From Albidovulum sp. (GTDB lineage: Bacteria; Pseudomonadota; Alphaproteobacteria; Rhodobacterales; Rhodobacteraceae): a stretch of 64,000 nucleotides of DNA. The notes beneath the pieces are model-generated. The model ran no database searches. It had not been told where the DNA came from and was given only the letters and a program-made list of their open reading frames with translations. The DNA lies in assembly GCA_030837825.1 (NCBI GenBank), contig JAUQYB010000033.1, forward strand, positions 1 to 64,000. The letters are read 5' to 3'. Below are positions 43,271-51,800 of the stretch, piece after piece; the stretch's first letter is position 1, and each line of letters starts with the position of its first letter. A program made the position numbers and the translations under genes.

Positions 43271-44805
43271 TGGACGCGGCTGGGGACGGCTCCCCCCGCC
43301 CCCGGCCTCGCTCGGCCGTCCATCCAGTCCTTCGCAGCCTCCGGATCGGCGGGCGATAGGTCGTGCCCGGCGGCAATCGTCCGGGCTTCCACCACCGCGC
43401 CCGCGGCGGTCAGTGCCTGCTCCAGCGCCGGCGCCCCGGCGGCGAAGGGATCATCGCGGCCGGTCACCAGCAGCACCCGAACGCCGCCCAGATCGACCTC
43501 CGGCGGCTCCTCCAGCACCTCGATGCCCCGCAAGAGGATCGCGCGGCGGATGACCCCCGGATGCAGCCGCATCACCGCGCCCAGAAGGTTGGCCCCGTTG
43601 GAAAGCCCGAGGAAGGTCATCCGCCCCGCATCCAGCCCATAGGCCCGGACCGCACCTTCGACAAAGGCGGCGAAAGTCTCCGCCTCGTTGCGGATATCCG
43701 CCTGATCGTGGGTCAGCGCGTCGAACCGCCGGAACCAGCGGGCGATCCCCTCTTCGGTCGACCGGCCGCGGACGCCGAGCAGGGTCGCCCGCGGATGGAT
43801 GCGGTGCGCCAGCGGCATCAGATCGGCCTCGTCGCCGCCCGAGCCATGCAGCAGCACGATGACAGAGCCATCAGGGTCTGCCGGCGTATGGAAGCGGTGC
43901 GCGAAAGGCAGGTCGCGCATCGGCACCCTCTCCTCGTCCGGGCGGGCGAATTGCGGCAGCATCACCCGCAGGTCGAAGGCGCGCTCGGCGTCATGCGGCG
44001 GGATCATCAGGGTTTGGCCCAGATGCTCCGCATCCTCGTCCACCGTGAAGCCGGGGCCGTCGGTGGCATATTCGATCAGCGTGCCCATCGGCTCTCGCAC
44101 ATAGAGCGACAGGAAATACTTGCGGTCGTGGACATGGGTCAGCCCGCCATGATCGCGCAGGTCCAGCCGCATCCGGCGCACCGCATCGGCATCCGGCGCA
44201 CGGAAGGCCACATGGTCGAACATGCCGGTGCCGGGGATCGCCGGCACGAAACCGGCCGAGCCGCGGATATCCACCACATCGCTGTCCGAGGCCATGCGGA
44301 TGAATGGCCCGTCGCGCAGCGCCTCGGCATAGCCGAAGCGGGCGATGAAGCGCGCGGTCTCTTCCGCGTCCGCGGTCAGCAGGGTGACGCTGTGAATGCG
44401 CGGCCCGGGCGCCGCCGCCACCCCCACCAGCTTGACGACGATCCCGTCGGGGTCGCGCAGCCGCAGCACCGGCTCGCCCATCTCGCGCGCGGGCCCCGTC
44501 ACGGCAATCCCCGCCGTCATCGCGCGGGTCAGCCAGTCGCCAAGGGAGTCCGCCGGGACCGCAATCGCGATCTCCGAGATCGCGCCCAGCCCGGTGCGAC
44601 CGCGTGCTCCGCCCTGCCAGACGAGGAAGGTCAGGATCGAGCCGGGGCTGCCCTGCCGGTCGCCGTAGAACAGGTGCAACTGCCGGGCATCCTCATATCC
44701 CCCGGTCTGCTTGACCAGATGCAGCCCCAGGAAACCCATGTAGAAATCGACGTTCCTCTGCACGTCAGAGGTGATCGCGGTGACATGGTGGATGCCTGTG
44801 GTCAT
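43132..44805 (-). CDS. Fusion of VOC ring-cleaving dioxygenase (MhqA/MhqO-like) and MhqD-like carboxylesterase
   Basis: 557 residues from ATG 44805 after AAGGAGG. Residues 1-300 form two vicinal-oxygen-chelate modules (GIHHVTAITSDVQRNVDFYMGFLGL; MFDHVAFRAPDADAV; metal ligand Glu in TLIEYATD). Residues ~320-500 are a phospholipase/carboxylesterase-type alpha/beta hydrolase (VLLHGSGGDEADLMPLA, nucleophile LGLSNGANLLGA, ITGRDDPF-like acid, AGHDLS His). In Bacillus the two activities are separate mhq genes for methylhydroquinone and electrophile resistance. The last ~60 residues are antisense to the hemerythrin gene and are probably not native. Confidence 0.85.
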   Translation of the reverse strand: MTTGIHHVTAITSDVQRNVDFYMGFLGLHLVKQTGGYEDARQLHLFYGDRQGSPGSILTFLVWQGGARGRTGLGAISEIAIAVPADSLGDWLTRAMTAGIAVTGPAREMGEPVLRLRDPDGIVVKLVGVAAAPGPRIHSVTLLTADAEETARFIARFGYAEALRDGPFIRMASDSDVVDIRGSAGFVPAIPGTGMFDHVAFRAPDADAVRRMRLDLRDHGGLTHVHDRKYFLSLYVREPMGTLIEYATDGPGFTVDEDAEHLGQTLMIPPHDAERAFDLRVMLPQFARPDEERVPMRDLPFAHRFHTPADPDGSVIVLLHGSGGDEADLMPLAHRIHPRATLLGVRGRSTEEGIARWFRRFDALTHDQADIRNEAETFAAFVEGAVRAYGLDAGRMTFLGLSNGANLLGAVMRLHPGVIRRAILLRGIEVLEEPPEVDLGGVRVLLVTGRDDPFAAGAPALEQALTAAGAVVEARTIAAGHDLSPADPEAAKDWMDGRARPGAGGAVPSRVQALNSGPMRARSRISGMTISSSSDRCCFSKGAIRSTVSASASTARR

Positions 44806-44878
44806 GTATCGCCTCCTTCGCTTGCCCACCGATGCCCGACTTGCCGCTTTCGGGCAAGCCAGACAGGACTGGAACGCC

Positions 44879-44899
44879 GTGTTCGCATGGGCCGAACGA
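44879..44899. promoter_or_regulatory. LysR-type box 3 (T-N11-A palindrome)
   Basis: GTGTTCG-N7-CGAACGA, nearly centred between the dioxygenase-esterase start (74 bp) and the divergent pirin start (77 bp). Confidence 0.62.
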
Positions 44900-44975
44900 T
44901 ACCGGACTTCCAACGCCGTTTATCCGGGTCTAGTCTCACAGAAGACAATGCCGGAGGCACCGAAAGGAAAGCGAG

Positions 44976-45914
44976 ATGAGCTGGAACCCTGCCCTCGAAC
45001 CCGGCTGCCCCGACGAGATCGGGGTGGATGCCATCGAGACGCTGATCATCCCCCGCGCCCGCGACATCGGCGGGTTCGAGGTGCGCCGCGCGCTCCCCGC
45101 GCCCAAGCGGCAGATGGTCGGGCCGTTCATCTTCTTCGACCAGGCAGGCCCGGCCGAGTTCCTGACCGGGCAGGGCATCGACGTGCGGCCGCACCCGCAT
45201 ATCGGGCTCGGCACCGTGACCTATCTCTATCAGGGCGATTTCCACCATCGCGACAGCATCGGCTCCGACCGGATCATCCGGCCCGGGGCGCTGAACTGGA
45301 TGGTCGCCGGCAAGGGCGTCACCCATTCCGAACGGACCAGCAGCGCGGCGCGGCAGGGGCCGCACAGCCTGTTCGGCATCCAGACCTGGGTGGCGCTCCC
45401 GGAGGACCGCGAGGACATGGAGCCGACCTTCGAACACCACGCCAAGGACAGCCTGCCGGAGATCGAGGCCGAGGGCGTCACGGCCCGTCTGATCCTCGGC
45501 AATGCCTATGGCGAAAGGGCCCCGGCCATCCTTTACTCCGAGACCTTCTATCTGGACGTGATCCTCGACCCCGGCGCGCGTTTCCCGCTGCCCGACGACC
45601 ACGAGGACCGCGGCCTTTACATCACCCAAGGCTCGGTCCGCATCGCCGGGCAGGAATTCGAGGCCGGCCGCATGATGGTCTTCCGCCCCGGCGACAGGAT
45701 CACCGTGCAGGCAGGCGAGGCGGGCGCCCGGCTGATGGCGCTTGGCGGGGCCACGCTGAACGGGCCGCGCTACATCTGGTGGAACTTCGTCGCCTCCTCG
45801 CGCGACAGGATCGAGGCCGCGAAGCAGGATTGGCGCACGGCCGACTGGGGCAAGGGCCTGTTCGACCTGCCCGCGGGTGACCGCACCGAGCACATTCCCG
45901 CGCCGGAGAGGTGA
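44976..45914 (+). CDS. Pirin-family protein
   Basis: 312 residues. The cupin metal motif is VRPHPHIGLGTVTYLYQGDFHHRDS, followed by GKGVTHSERTS with the Glu ligand. The C-terminal pirin domain (about 190-300) ends in WWNFVASSRDRIEAAKQDW, as is usual. It is divergent from the dioxygenase-esterase fusion and shares its promoter palindrome, implying co-induction. The second pirin of the cluster is only distantly similar to the first. Confidence 0.93.
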   Translation: MSWNPALEPGCPDEIGVDAIETLIIPRARDIGGFEVRRALPAPKRQMVGPFIFFDQAGPAEFLTGQGIDVRPHPHIGLGTVTYLYQGDFHHRDSIGSDRIIRPGALNWMVAGKGVTHSERTSSAARQGPHSLFGIQTWVALPEDREDMEPTFEHHAKDSLPEIEAEGVTARLILGNAYGERAPAILYSETFYLDVILDPGARFPLPDDHEDRGLYITQGSVRIAGQEFEAGRMMVFRPGDRITVQAGEAGARLMALGGATLNGPRYIWWNFVASSRDRIEAAKQDWRTADWGKGLFDLPAGDRTEHIPAPER

Positions 45915-45933
45915 CCGGGCTTGGACGCGGAGA

Positions 45934-46276
45934 ATGGCGCGTGAAGTAGGACCCTGCCCATCTGAGCGGATACCGTGGATTTTCGTGATGTTCGACCTGC
46001 CGGTGGGCAGCAAGAAGGAGATGCGGGACGCCACCAAGTTCCACGAATTCCTGCTGGATCAGGGCTTCGAGATGAGTCAGTTCTCGATCTACGCCCGCTT
46101 CTGCAATGGCAAGGACCGCTACGAGTCGCATCTGAAGCGCATCGAGGGTAACCTGCCTGAGAAAGGCGAGATCCATGTGCTTGCCTTCACCGACAAGCAA
46201 TACGAGGGAATCGTCCGATTCGAGCCAGCGCCGCCGCAAGCCGCGCGAAACTCCCGATCAGCTCGCGCTGTTCTAG
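45934..46276 (+). pseudogene. cas2: Decayed Cas2 of type II-C CRISPR
   Basis: The open frame reads WIFVMFDLPVGSKKEMRDAT, FHEFLLDQGFEMSQFSIYARFC, LKRIEGNLPEKG and HVLAFTDKQYEGIVRF, a clear Cas2 of the type II-C alphaproteobacterial kind. The +1 frame just before WIF reads LSGYR, as Cas2 N-termini do. After IVRF the typical tail (KPRETPDQLALF and TAG at 46274) is in another frame. Two indels therefore break it, although the running frame stays open to 46326. No cas9, cas1 or type II repeats adjoin it. Confidence 0.8.
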
Positions 46277-46298
46277 TTATGTCCAAGATTTGGCATCC

Positions 46299-46351
46299 CC
46301 TGGATGTGCCGGTTCCTCGTTTCTAATCAACAAGTTGCCGACACATCCAGG
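46299..46351. repeat. Imperfect inverted repeat after cas2 remnant
   Basis: 15-bp arms at 46299-46313 and 46337-46351 (CCTGGATGTG core) match at 13 positions and enclose an AT-rich loop. This may be a relic of a mobile element end or of a processed repeat. Confidence 0.45.
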
Positions 46352-46395
46352 ATAGCGCACCAGAAACCGCAGGCCAACCGCAACAAGCAAGCGGA

Positions 46396-46561
46396 TCAGT
46401 GCGAAGTCAGGGCCGCGGCGGCCCCAATGGCGTCGATGTCGGCGATGGTCCCCAACAGCGCCGCGCTGTAGCCGTTCTCGCGCGCCAGAATCCGGCCCCG
46501 GGCAGTTGCGCTTGCGCCAGAACTCCCGCAGCTCCTTTGCCCGATTTACCTCATCCGGCAT
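46396..46561 (-). pseudogene. Unrecognised small gene remnant
   Basis: The frame opens MPDEVNRAKELREFWRKRN. After a one-base shift near GGGCCGG it continues ILARENGYSAALLGTIADID to a stop at 46396. The charged helical start and alanine-rich end look like real protein split by a frameshift. I do not recognise the family. Confidence 0.35.
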
Positions 46562-46582
46562 CGCACGACCCTCTTGCCAAGA

Positions 46583-47485
46583 TCATGACCCGCCGCCTGT
46601 CTGCCCCGCCTCATCGAACTCGAAATTCGCCCGACGAAGGGCCGCGACGACCGCGGCAGGGTTCTCGGCGACGATATACTGCGTGCGGGGATCGCGATCC
46701 CGAGCATCCTCCAGAAGACCAAGACGTTTGAGAACGTAAAACAGCATGGCGTAGCGCGTGGCAAGCACGGCGCGCCCGTCCGCCATGCCATAGTCCCGGG
46801 CCACCACCGCCTGCTGGCCCGCGGACAGCCCTGGGTGTGGCGCGATCACGATATCGAAGTGGTCATGCCAGAGCCGATCACCCTCGCCACTGGCGCCCGC
46901 GGCACCGCGCTCGCCGATATCGAGAACACGCGGCAGCAGAAAATCCTTGAACTTCCCCGTCTCGTGGCACCAGGCCCTTACATGCCAACGGAAACCATCA
47001 TAGCCGAACGCATGCGGAGAAATGCGCCGCCACACCGGATCGGGCCGCGCAGGGTTCATCGACTGGTAGAGGATCTCCAGCGATGCGCCTTCGCGCAGCG
47101 CCGCCAGAATACCGCGCAGCGCCGCAGTATCGACCTTGCGGCGCGGTGTCAGCGCCATGTCGGCCTCGGGCGGGGCGGCGAGCCAGTTGCCACCCGCATC
47201 CGCAAACCCCTCCGCCGCCGAGCGCAGCCGCAAAAGCCAGGCGTCCGGGTCGGGGTCGAGGAACACCGGCCGGAACCCCGCCCCCGCGACATAGCGACGG
47301 GCACTCTTGTCATAGAGAGCGTTGCCGGGAGCCTTTTCCTGATACAGCGTCAGATCCTTGGACGCCTGCGGCACCGAGACGCCGAACATCTCGATCAGAT
47401 CGGCGCGATTGACGCCGCCCTCCCAAAACAGGCGGAATTCGATGAATTCCAGCCGCCGCTCGACACCCCACTTCATATCAGTCAT
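46583..47485 (-). CDS. HTH-WYL-domain transcriptional regulator (BrxR/CapW-like)
   Basis: 300 residues. An N-terminal winged helix (EFIEFRLFWEGGVNRADLIEMFGVSVPQASKDL) is followed by a WYL domain (about 130-200, LEILYQSMNPARPDPVWRRISPHAFGYDGFRWHVRAWC) and a C-terminal WCX-like region (YAMLFYVLKRLG). The architecture matches BrxR/CapW repressors that guard phage-defence loci. It is divergent from sbcD. A 41-bp inverted repeat 10 bp upstream of its start is the obvious operator. Confidence 0.85.
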   Translation of the reverse strand: MTDMKWGVERRLEFIEFRLFWEGGVNRADLIEMFGVSVPQASKDLTLYQEKAPGNALYDKSARRYVAGAGFRPVFLDPDPDAWLLRLRSAAEGFADAGGNWLAAPPEADMALTPRRKVDTAALRGILAALREGASLEILYQSMNPARPDPVWRRISPHAFGYDGFRWHVRAWCHETGKFKDFLLPRVLDIGERGAAGASGEGDRLWHDHFDIVIAPHPGLSAGQQAVVARDYGMADGRAVLATRYAMLFYVLKRLGLLEDARDRDPRTQYIVAENPAAVVAALRRANFEFDEAGQTGGGS

Positions 47486-47495
47486 TCGAATGAGT

Positions 47496-47536
47496 AAAAA
47501 CTATACGGGAATCCTTGCATTTCCCGTATAGTTTTT
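47496..47536. promoter_or_regulatory. 41-bp inverted repeat between WYL regulator and sbcD
   Basis: Perfect 16-bp arms AAAAACTATACGGGAA (47496-47511) and TTCCCGTATAGTTTTT (47521-47536) with a nine-base centre, in the AT-richest part of the region. Its position overlaps both divergent promoters, so WYL-protein binding would control itself and sbcDC together. Confidence 0.75.
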
Positions 47537-47590
47537 ATATGCTAAAGTCACAAATTGTCAAGCCACCCGGATTCGACCGACGGAGCTTCG

Positions 47591-48811
47591 ATGCGCATCC
47601 TTCACACCGCCGACTGGCACATCGGACAGACCCTGAACGGCTGGTCGCGCGACCTTGAACACCGGATGTTCATGGATGCTCTGCGCGACCTGATGGTGGC
47701 CGAACGTGTCGACGCGCTGTTGATCGCGGGCGATGTGTTCGACGGGATCAACCCCTCGGGCGAGGCGCAGCGGCTGCTGTACGGGGCCATCGCCAGCTTC
47801 CTGCGCGCCAATCCCCGGCTGCAGATCGTGATGACGGCAGGCAACCACGATCCCGCCCAGCGGCTGGAGGCGCCGGAGGCGGTGCTGAATGCTCTGGGGG
47901 TGCATGTGCTGGGCACGCTGCGACAGGGGGCGGACGGGGTGGACCTGGACCGTCACCTGATCGCGCTGCACGATGCCAGGGGCGCGGTCCGGGCGCATGT
48001 GCTGGCAGTGCCCTTCCTGCGGCAGGCCGATCTGCCGGGGCTGCAACTCGGCGCCGAGGGCGGGGCCGAGCCCGCCGTCACCGCCGCTGTCCGCGCCCTG
48101 CACCTGAAGATGTCCGAGGCCGCCGCGATGCGCGCAGGGGGCCAGCCGATCCTTGCCATGGGGCATCTGACCTGCGCCGGGGGGCTGGAGAGCGAGGGCG
48201 CGGAACGCCGCATCCTGATCGGCGGGGAGCATGCGGTGCCACCAGACATCTTCCCGCCCGCACTGGCCTATGTCGCGCTAGGCCACCTGCACCGGCCGCA
48301 ATCGCTGGACGGCGGGCGGCTGCGCTATTCCGGCGCGCCCTTTCCGCTTTCCGCGACCGAGATCGACTATGACCACGGCGTGACGCTGCTGGATCTGGAC
48401 GCCGGCATGGCACCCCGCCACATTCCCTTGCCACGCCCGGTGGCCATGCATCGCCTGCCCGCGGCCGGAGCCGCGCCGCTGGCCGAGGTCGCCGCCGCGC
48501 TGCGGGCGCTGAATCTTTCGCCCGACACGCCGCGCGGCCTGCAACCCTTCGTCTATCTTTCGCTCTTGGCCGACCGCCCGGTAGGCCAGGTCGCAGCCGA
48601 GGCCGAGGCGCTGGTCGAGGCGCTGCCGCTCCGCCTTGCGGGGCTGTTGATTGTCCGGCCCGATGCACCAGCCCTGCCCGATGCGCCGCCCGCCGGTCTG
48701 GCCGAGACCACGCCCGAGGATCTTTTCGTGATGGCATTCCGGCAGGCGCAGTGCCTTGACCCCGAGGCCACCCATCTGGCCGCGTTCCGCGACGCCCTGT
48801 CGGAGGTCTGA
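47591..48811 (+). CDS. sbcD: Exonuclease subunit SbcD (Mre11-type nuclease)
   Basis: 406 residues from ATG 47591. Metallophosphoesterase motifs are in order: HTADWHIG (about 4-11), GDVFDG (about 47-52), AGNHDP (about 86-91) and LGHLHRPQ (about 231). An SbcD C-terminal domain follows. With SbcC it cuts hairpins, cruciforms and DNA ends in an ATP-dependent way. It is 3 bp upstream of sbcC. Unusually, the pair is divergent from a WYL regulator. Confidence 0.93.
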   Translation: MRILHTADWHIGQTLNGWSRDLEHRMFMDALRDLMVAERVDALLIAGDVFDGINPSGEAQRLLYGAIASFLRANPRLQIVMTAGNHDPAQRLEAPEAVLNALGVHVLGTLRQGADGVDLDRHLIALHDARGAVRAHVLAVPFLRQADLPGLQLGAEGGAEPAVTAAVRALHLKMSEAAAMRAGGQPILAMGHLTCAGGLESEGAERRILIGGEHAVPPDIFPPALAYVALGHLHRPQSLDGGRLRYSGAPFPLSATEIDYDHGVTLLDLDAGMAPRHIPLPRPVAMHRLPAAGAAPLAEVAAALRALNLSPDTPRGLQPFVYLSLLADRPVGQVAAEAEALVEALPLRLAGLLIVRPDAPALPDAPPAGLAETTPEDLFVMAFRQAQCLDPEATHLAAFRDALSEV

Positions 48812-48814
48812 GCC

Positions 48815-51800
48815 ATGCGCATCCTGTCGATCTCGGGACAGAACATCGCCAGTCTCGCCCAGCCCTTCGTCATCGACTTCACCGCCGCCCCGCTGGCGGG
48901 CGCCGGCCTTTTCGCCATCACGGGCGAGACCGGCGCGGGCAAGTCCTCGATCCTCGATGCCATGTGCCTGGCGCTGTACGGCGATGCGCCGCGCCTTGCC
49001 GGGGGTGCGGCGGCGGACGAGGTGCCAGACCCTTCCGGCGAGGCCATCAAGGCCAGGGATTCCCGTGCCATCCTGCGCCGGGGGGCCGTACAGGGCTGGG
49101 CGGAGGTGCGCTTCACCGCCCGGGACGGGCAGGATTACATCGCCCGCTGGCAGGCGCGCCGCGCCCGCGACAGGGCCGACGGACGGTTGCAGGGCGTTTC
49201 GCGCTCGCTGGCGCGGGCGGCGGACGGGCAGGTCCTGGCCAGCCAGACCACCGCCGTGACCGAGCAGATCGTGGCCCTGACCGGCCTTTCCTACGAGGAG
49301 TTCCGCCGCACCGTTCTTCTGGCGCAGGGCGATTTCGACGCCTTCCTGCGGGCCGACACCAACGATCGCGCCGGGCTGCTGGAAAAGGTCACCGGCACCG
49401 GGCTGTACCGCGAGGTTTCCATCCGCATCTATGAGCGGACCGAGGCGTCCCGGCAGGCGCATGAGGCGCTTGTCCAGCGGCGCGCCGGGCACCAGTTGCT
49501 GTCGGACGCGGATCGCGCAGCGCTGGAAACCGAGAGGCTGGCCCTGGCAGAGGCAAACCAGGCCTCCGCCACGCAGGCCAGCGCGGTGCAAGGCAAGCTC
49601 GCCCGGCACACCCGCCATGCCGAGGCTGTGCGGCTCTTGGCACTGGCCGAAGCGCAAGAGTCGCGGGCGTTGGCCGATCAGGCGCAGGCCGGGGCAGAGC
49701 GCGACCGGCTTTCACGCATCGACCGGGCCGAACCGCTGCGCGCACCCTGGCTGGCGGCCCGGACCGCCGAGGGGCATCTGGCAGCGGCGAAGGAAGCCGT
49801 CGATGCGGCCATCATCGTTTCAGCCGAAGCCCGGGCGAAGGCCATTGCGCAGCAGGAGCTGTCGGCCCGTGCCAACGCGGACCTTGCCGCGAAGGAGACG
49901 GAATTCAAGGCCCTCGGCCCGGCGTGGGATCAGGCCGCAGACCTGGACAGCCGCATCATCTCGGCAGGGAGAGAGCTGGAAGATGCGCGCGCCCAGGGCG
50001 CGAAGCTGGACCAGGCGGCGCAAGAGGCCCATGACGCCTGGGCGTCGTTGCAGCAGGATGAGGCCGGCCTCCGCAACGCCCTGAGCGCGGCGGAAGCCGG
50101 GCTTTCCGGTCTGGCCCCGGATTGCGCGCTGGCCGATGACTGGCCGCAAATCCGTCAACGCATCGCCGACCATGCGGAGGCCCGGCAAGCGGCGGATCAG
50201 GCCGAGGCTGGGGTCCGGCAGAATGGCGCCAGGGCTGCGGATCTGGAGCAGGAACTGGCCGATCTGGCGACCCGCGCCGGTGCGGATGGCGAAGCCGAAA
50301 CCGCGCTTGTCGGGCAGGCTGCAACGCTCGGCGCCCGGATCGCGGCGATCGAGGCCGCCCATCCGCCCGGGCGCGGCGCGGATCTGTCGGTACTGGCCTC
50401 GGCCTTGTCCGACATGGCGCGGGCCGAGAGCGATCACAGCTCCGCCCTGGCGGAAATCCTGGCTGCCGGGACCGGAGCCGGGACAGCGGCGGAGCTTGCC
50501 GCGGCCGCAACCGCCGGAATCGCCGCCGCCGACGATGCGCTGGCCCTGGCCGAGGCAAAGGCCCAGGCGCTGGCCGCGCCCGCCGGGCGGGCCGATCTCG
50601 CCGCATCCGAGGCGGCGCGTGAGCTGCGGTTGCGGCTGGAACCGGGGCAGCCCTGCCCGGTCTGCGGATCCTGCGACCACCCGACCCATGCCGATGCCGC
50701 GCTGGCCGATCTCGCCGCCAGCCTGCGCAGCGATCTGGCCGCGGCCCGGCAGGCGGCGGAAGCTGGCCGCGCAGCCCGGGCCGAGGCGCAGCGTCAGCAC
50801 GACCGGGCGCAGGCCCAGGCCGAGCAGGCGCGATCCGAAGCCGCAAAGGCCGGTGACCGGCGCAGCACGGCGCTGTCCCGGTGGGCCGAGGCGCAGCACC
50901 GGGCGCAGGCCGTCGCCACCTGCCCCGCCCTGCCCGGCGCGCCCGGAGAGGCGCCGGGCGGTCTGGCGGCGCTTGCCGCCGACATCGCCACGGCGCAACA
51001 GGACGAAGCCGCCGCGCAGGCCGAACTGGTCGGGTTGCGCCGGGAACTGTCCGAGGCTGGAACCCGGCGCGACAGCCTGCGCACCACCCTCGCTGGCCAT
51101 GCAACGGCACGGGAAGGGCTGAACGCGGATCTGTTCACGACCCGCGGTCTTCACGCGCTGGCCCTGCGCGAGGCCGAGGTCGCCCGCAGTCAGGCCGACC
51201 GTCTTGCCGCCGCACTGGCTCCGACACTGGCAAGCCTGCACGAGGCCCCCCCCGACGATCCCGCGCTGACCACCCGGCTTGCCGCGCGTATCGCCAGGGT
51301 CGTCGCATTGCGCGAGGCACGAGAGAAGGCTGCCACCGGGCTGGCCAGCCTGGCGCCCCGGATCACCGCCGCCGAAAGCCGTGCGGAAGGCGCGGCGGTG
51401 CAGGCTCGCCAGACACAGGATGCCGCGACGGTCCGGAAGGCCACCCTGGACACGCTTTGCGCCGAACGCGCGCCGCTTCTGGGCGGCGAGGCGACCGCCC
51501 TGCATCGCAGCCGCCACAACGAGGAACGCCTGACTGCCCTTGCCGCCCAGGACACCACGTCGAAAGCGCTGGCCTCGGCCGTCAGTGCCGCCTCTGCCGC
51601 CCATGCCCGTGCCGAGGCGGCAGAGGTGGAGCGGGCCCGTGCAGGGCAGGTGTGCGAAACCGCCCATGCGGCCCTTGGCCCGGCGCTGGCCGCCTCGGGG
51701 TTGATGGAGGCCGATCTTGCGGCGCTGTTCTCGCTGCCCGTCGCCGAGGTCGAAGCGCTTCGCCAACGGCTGCGGGCGCTGGACGACGCGGTGACCTCGG

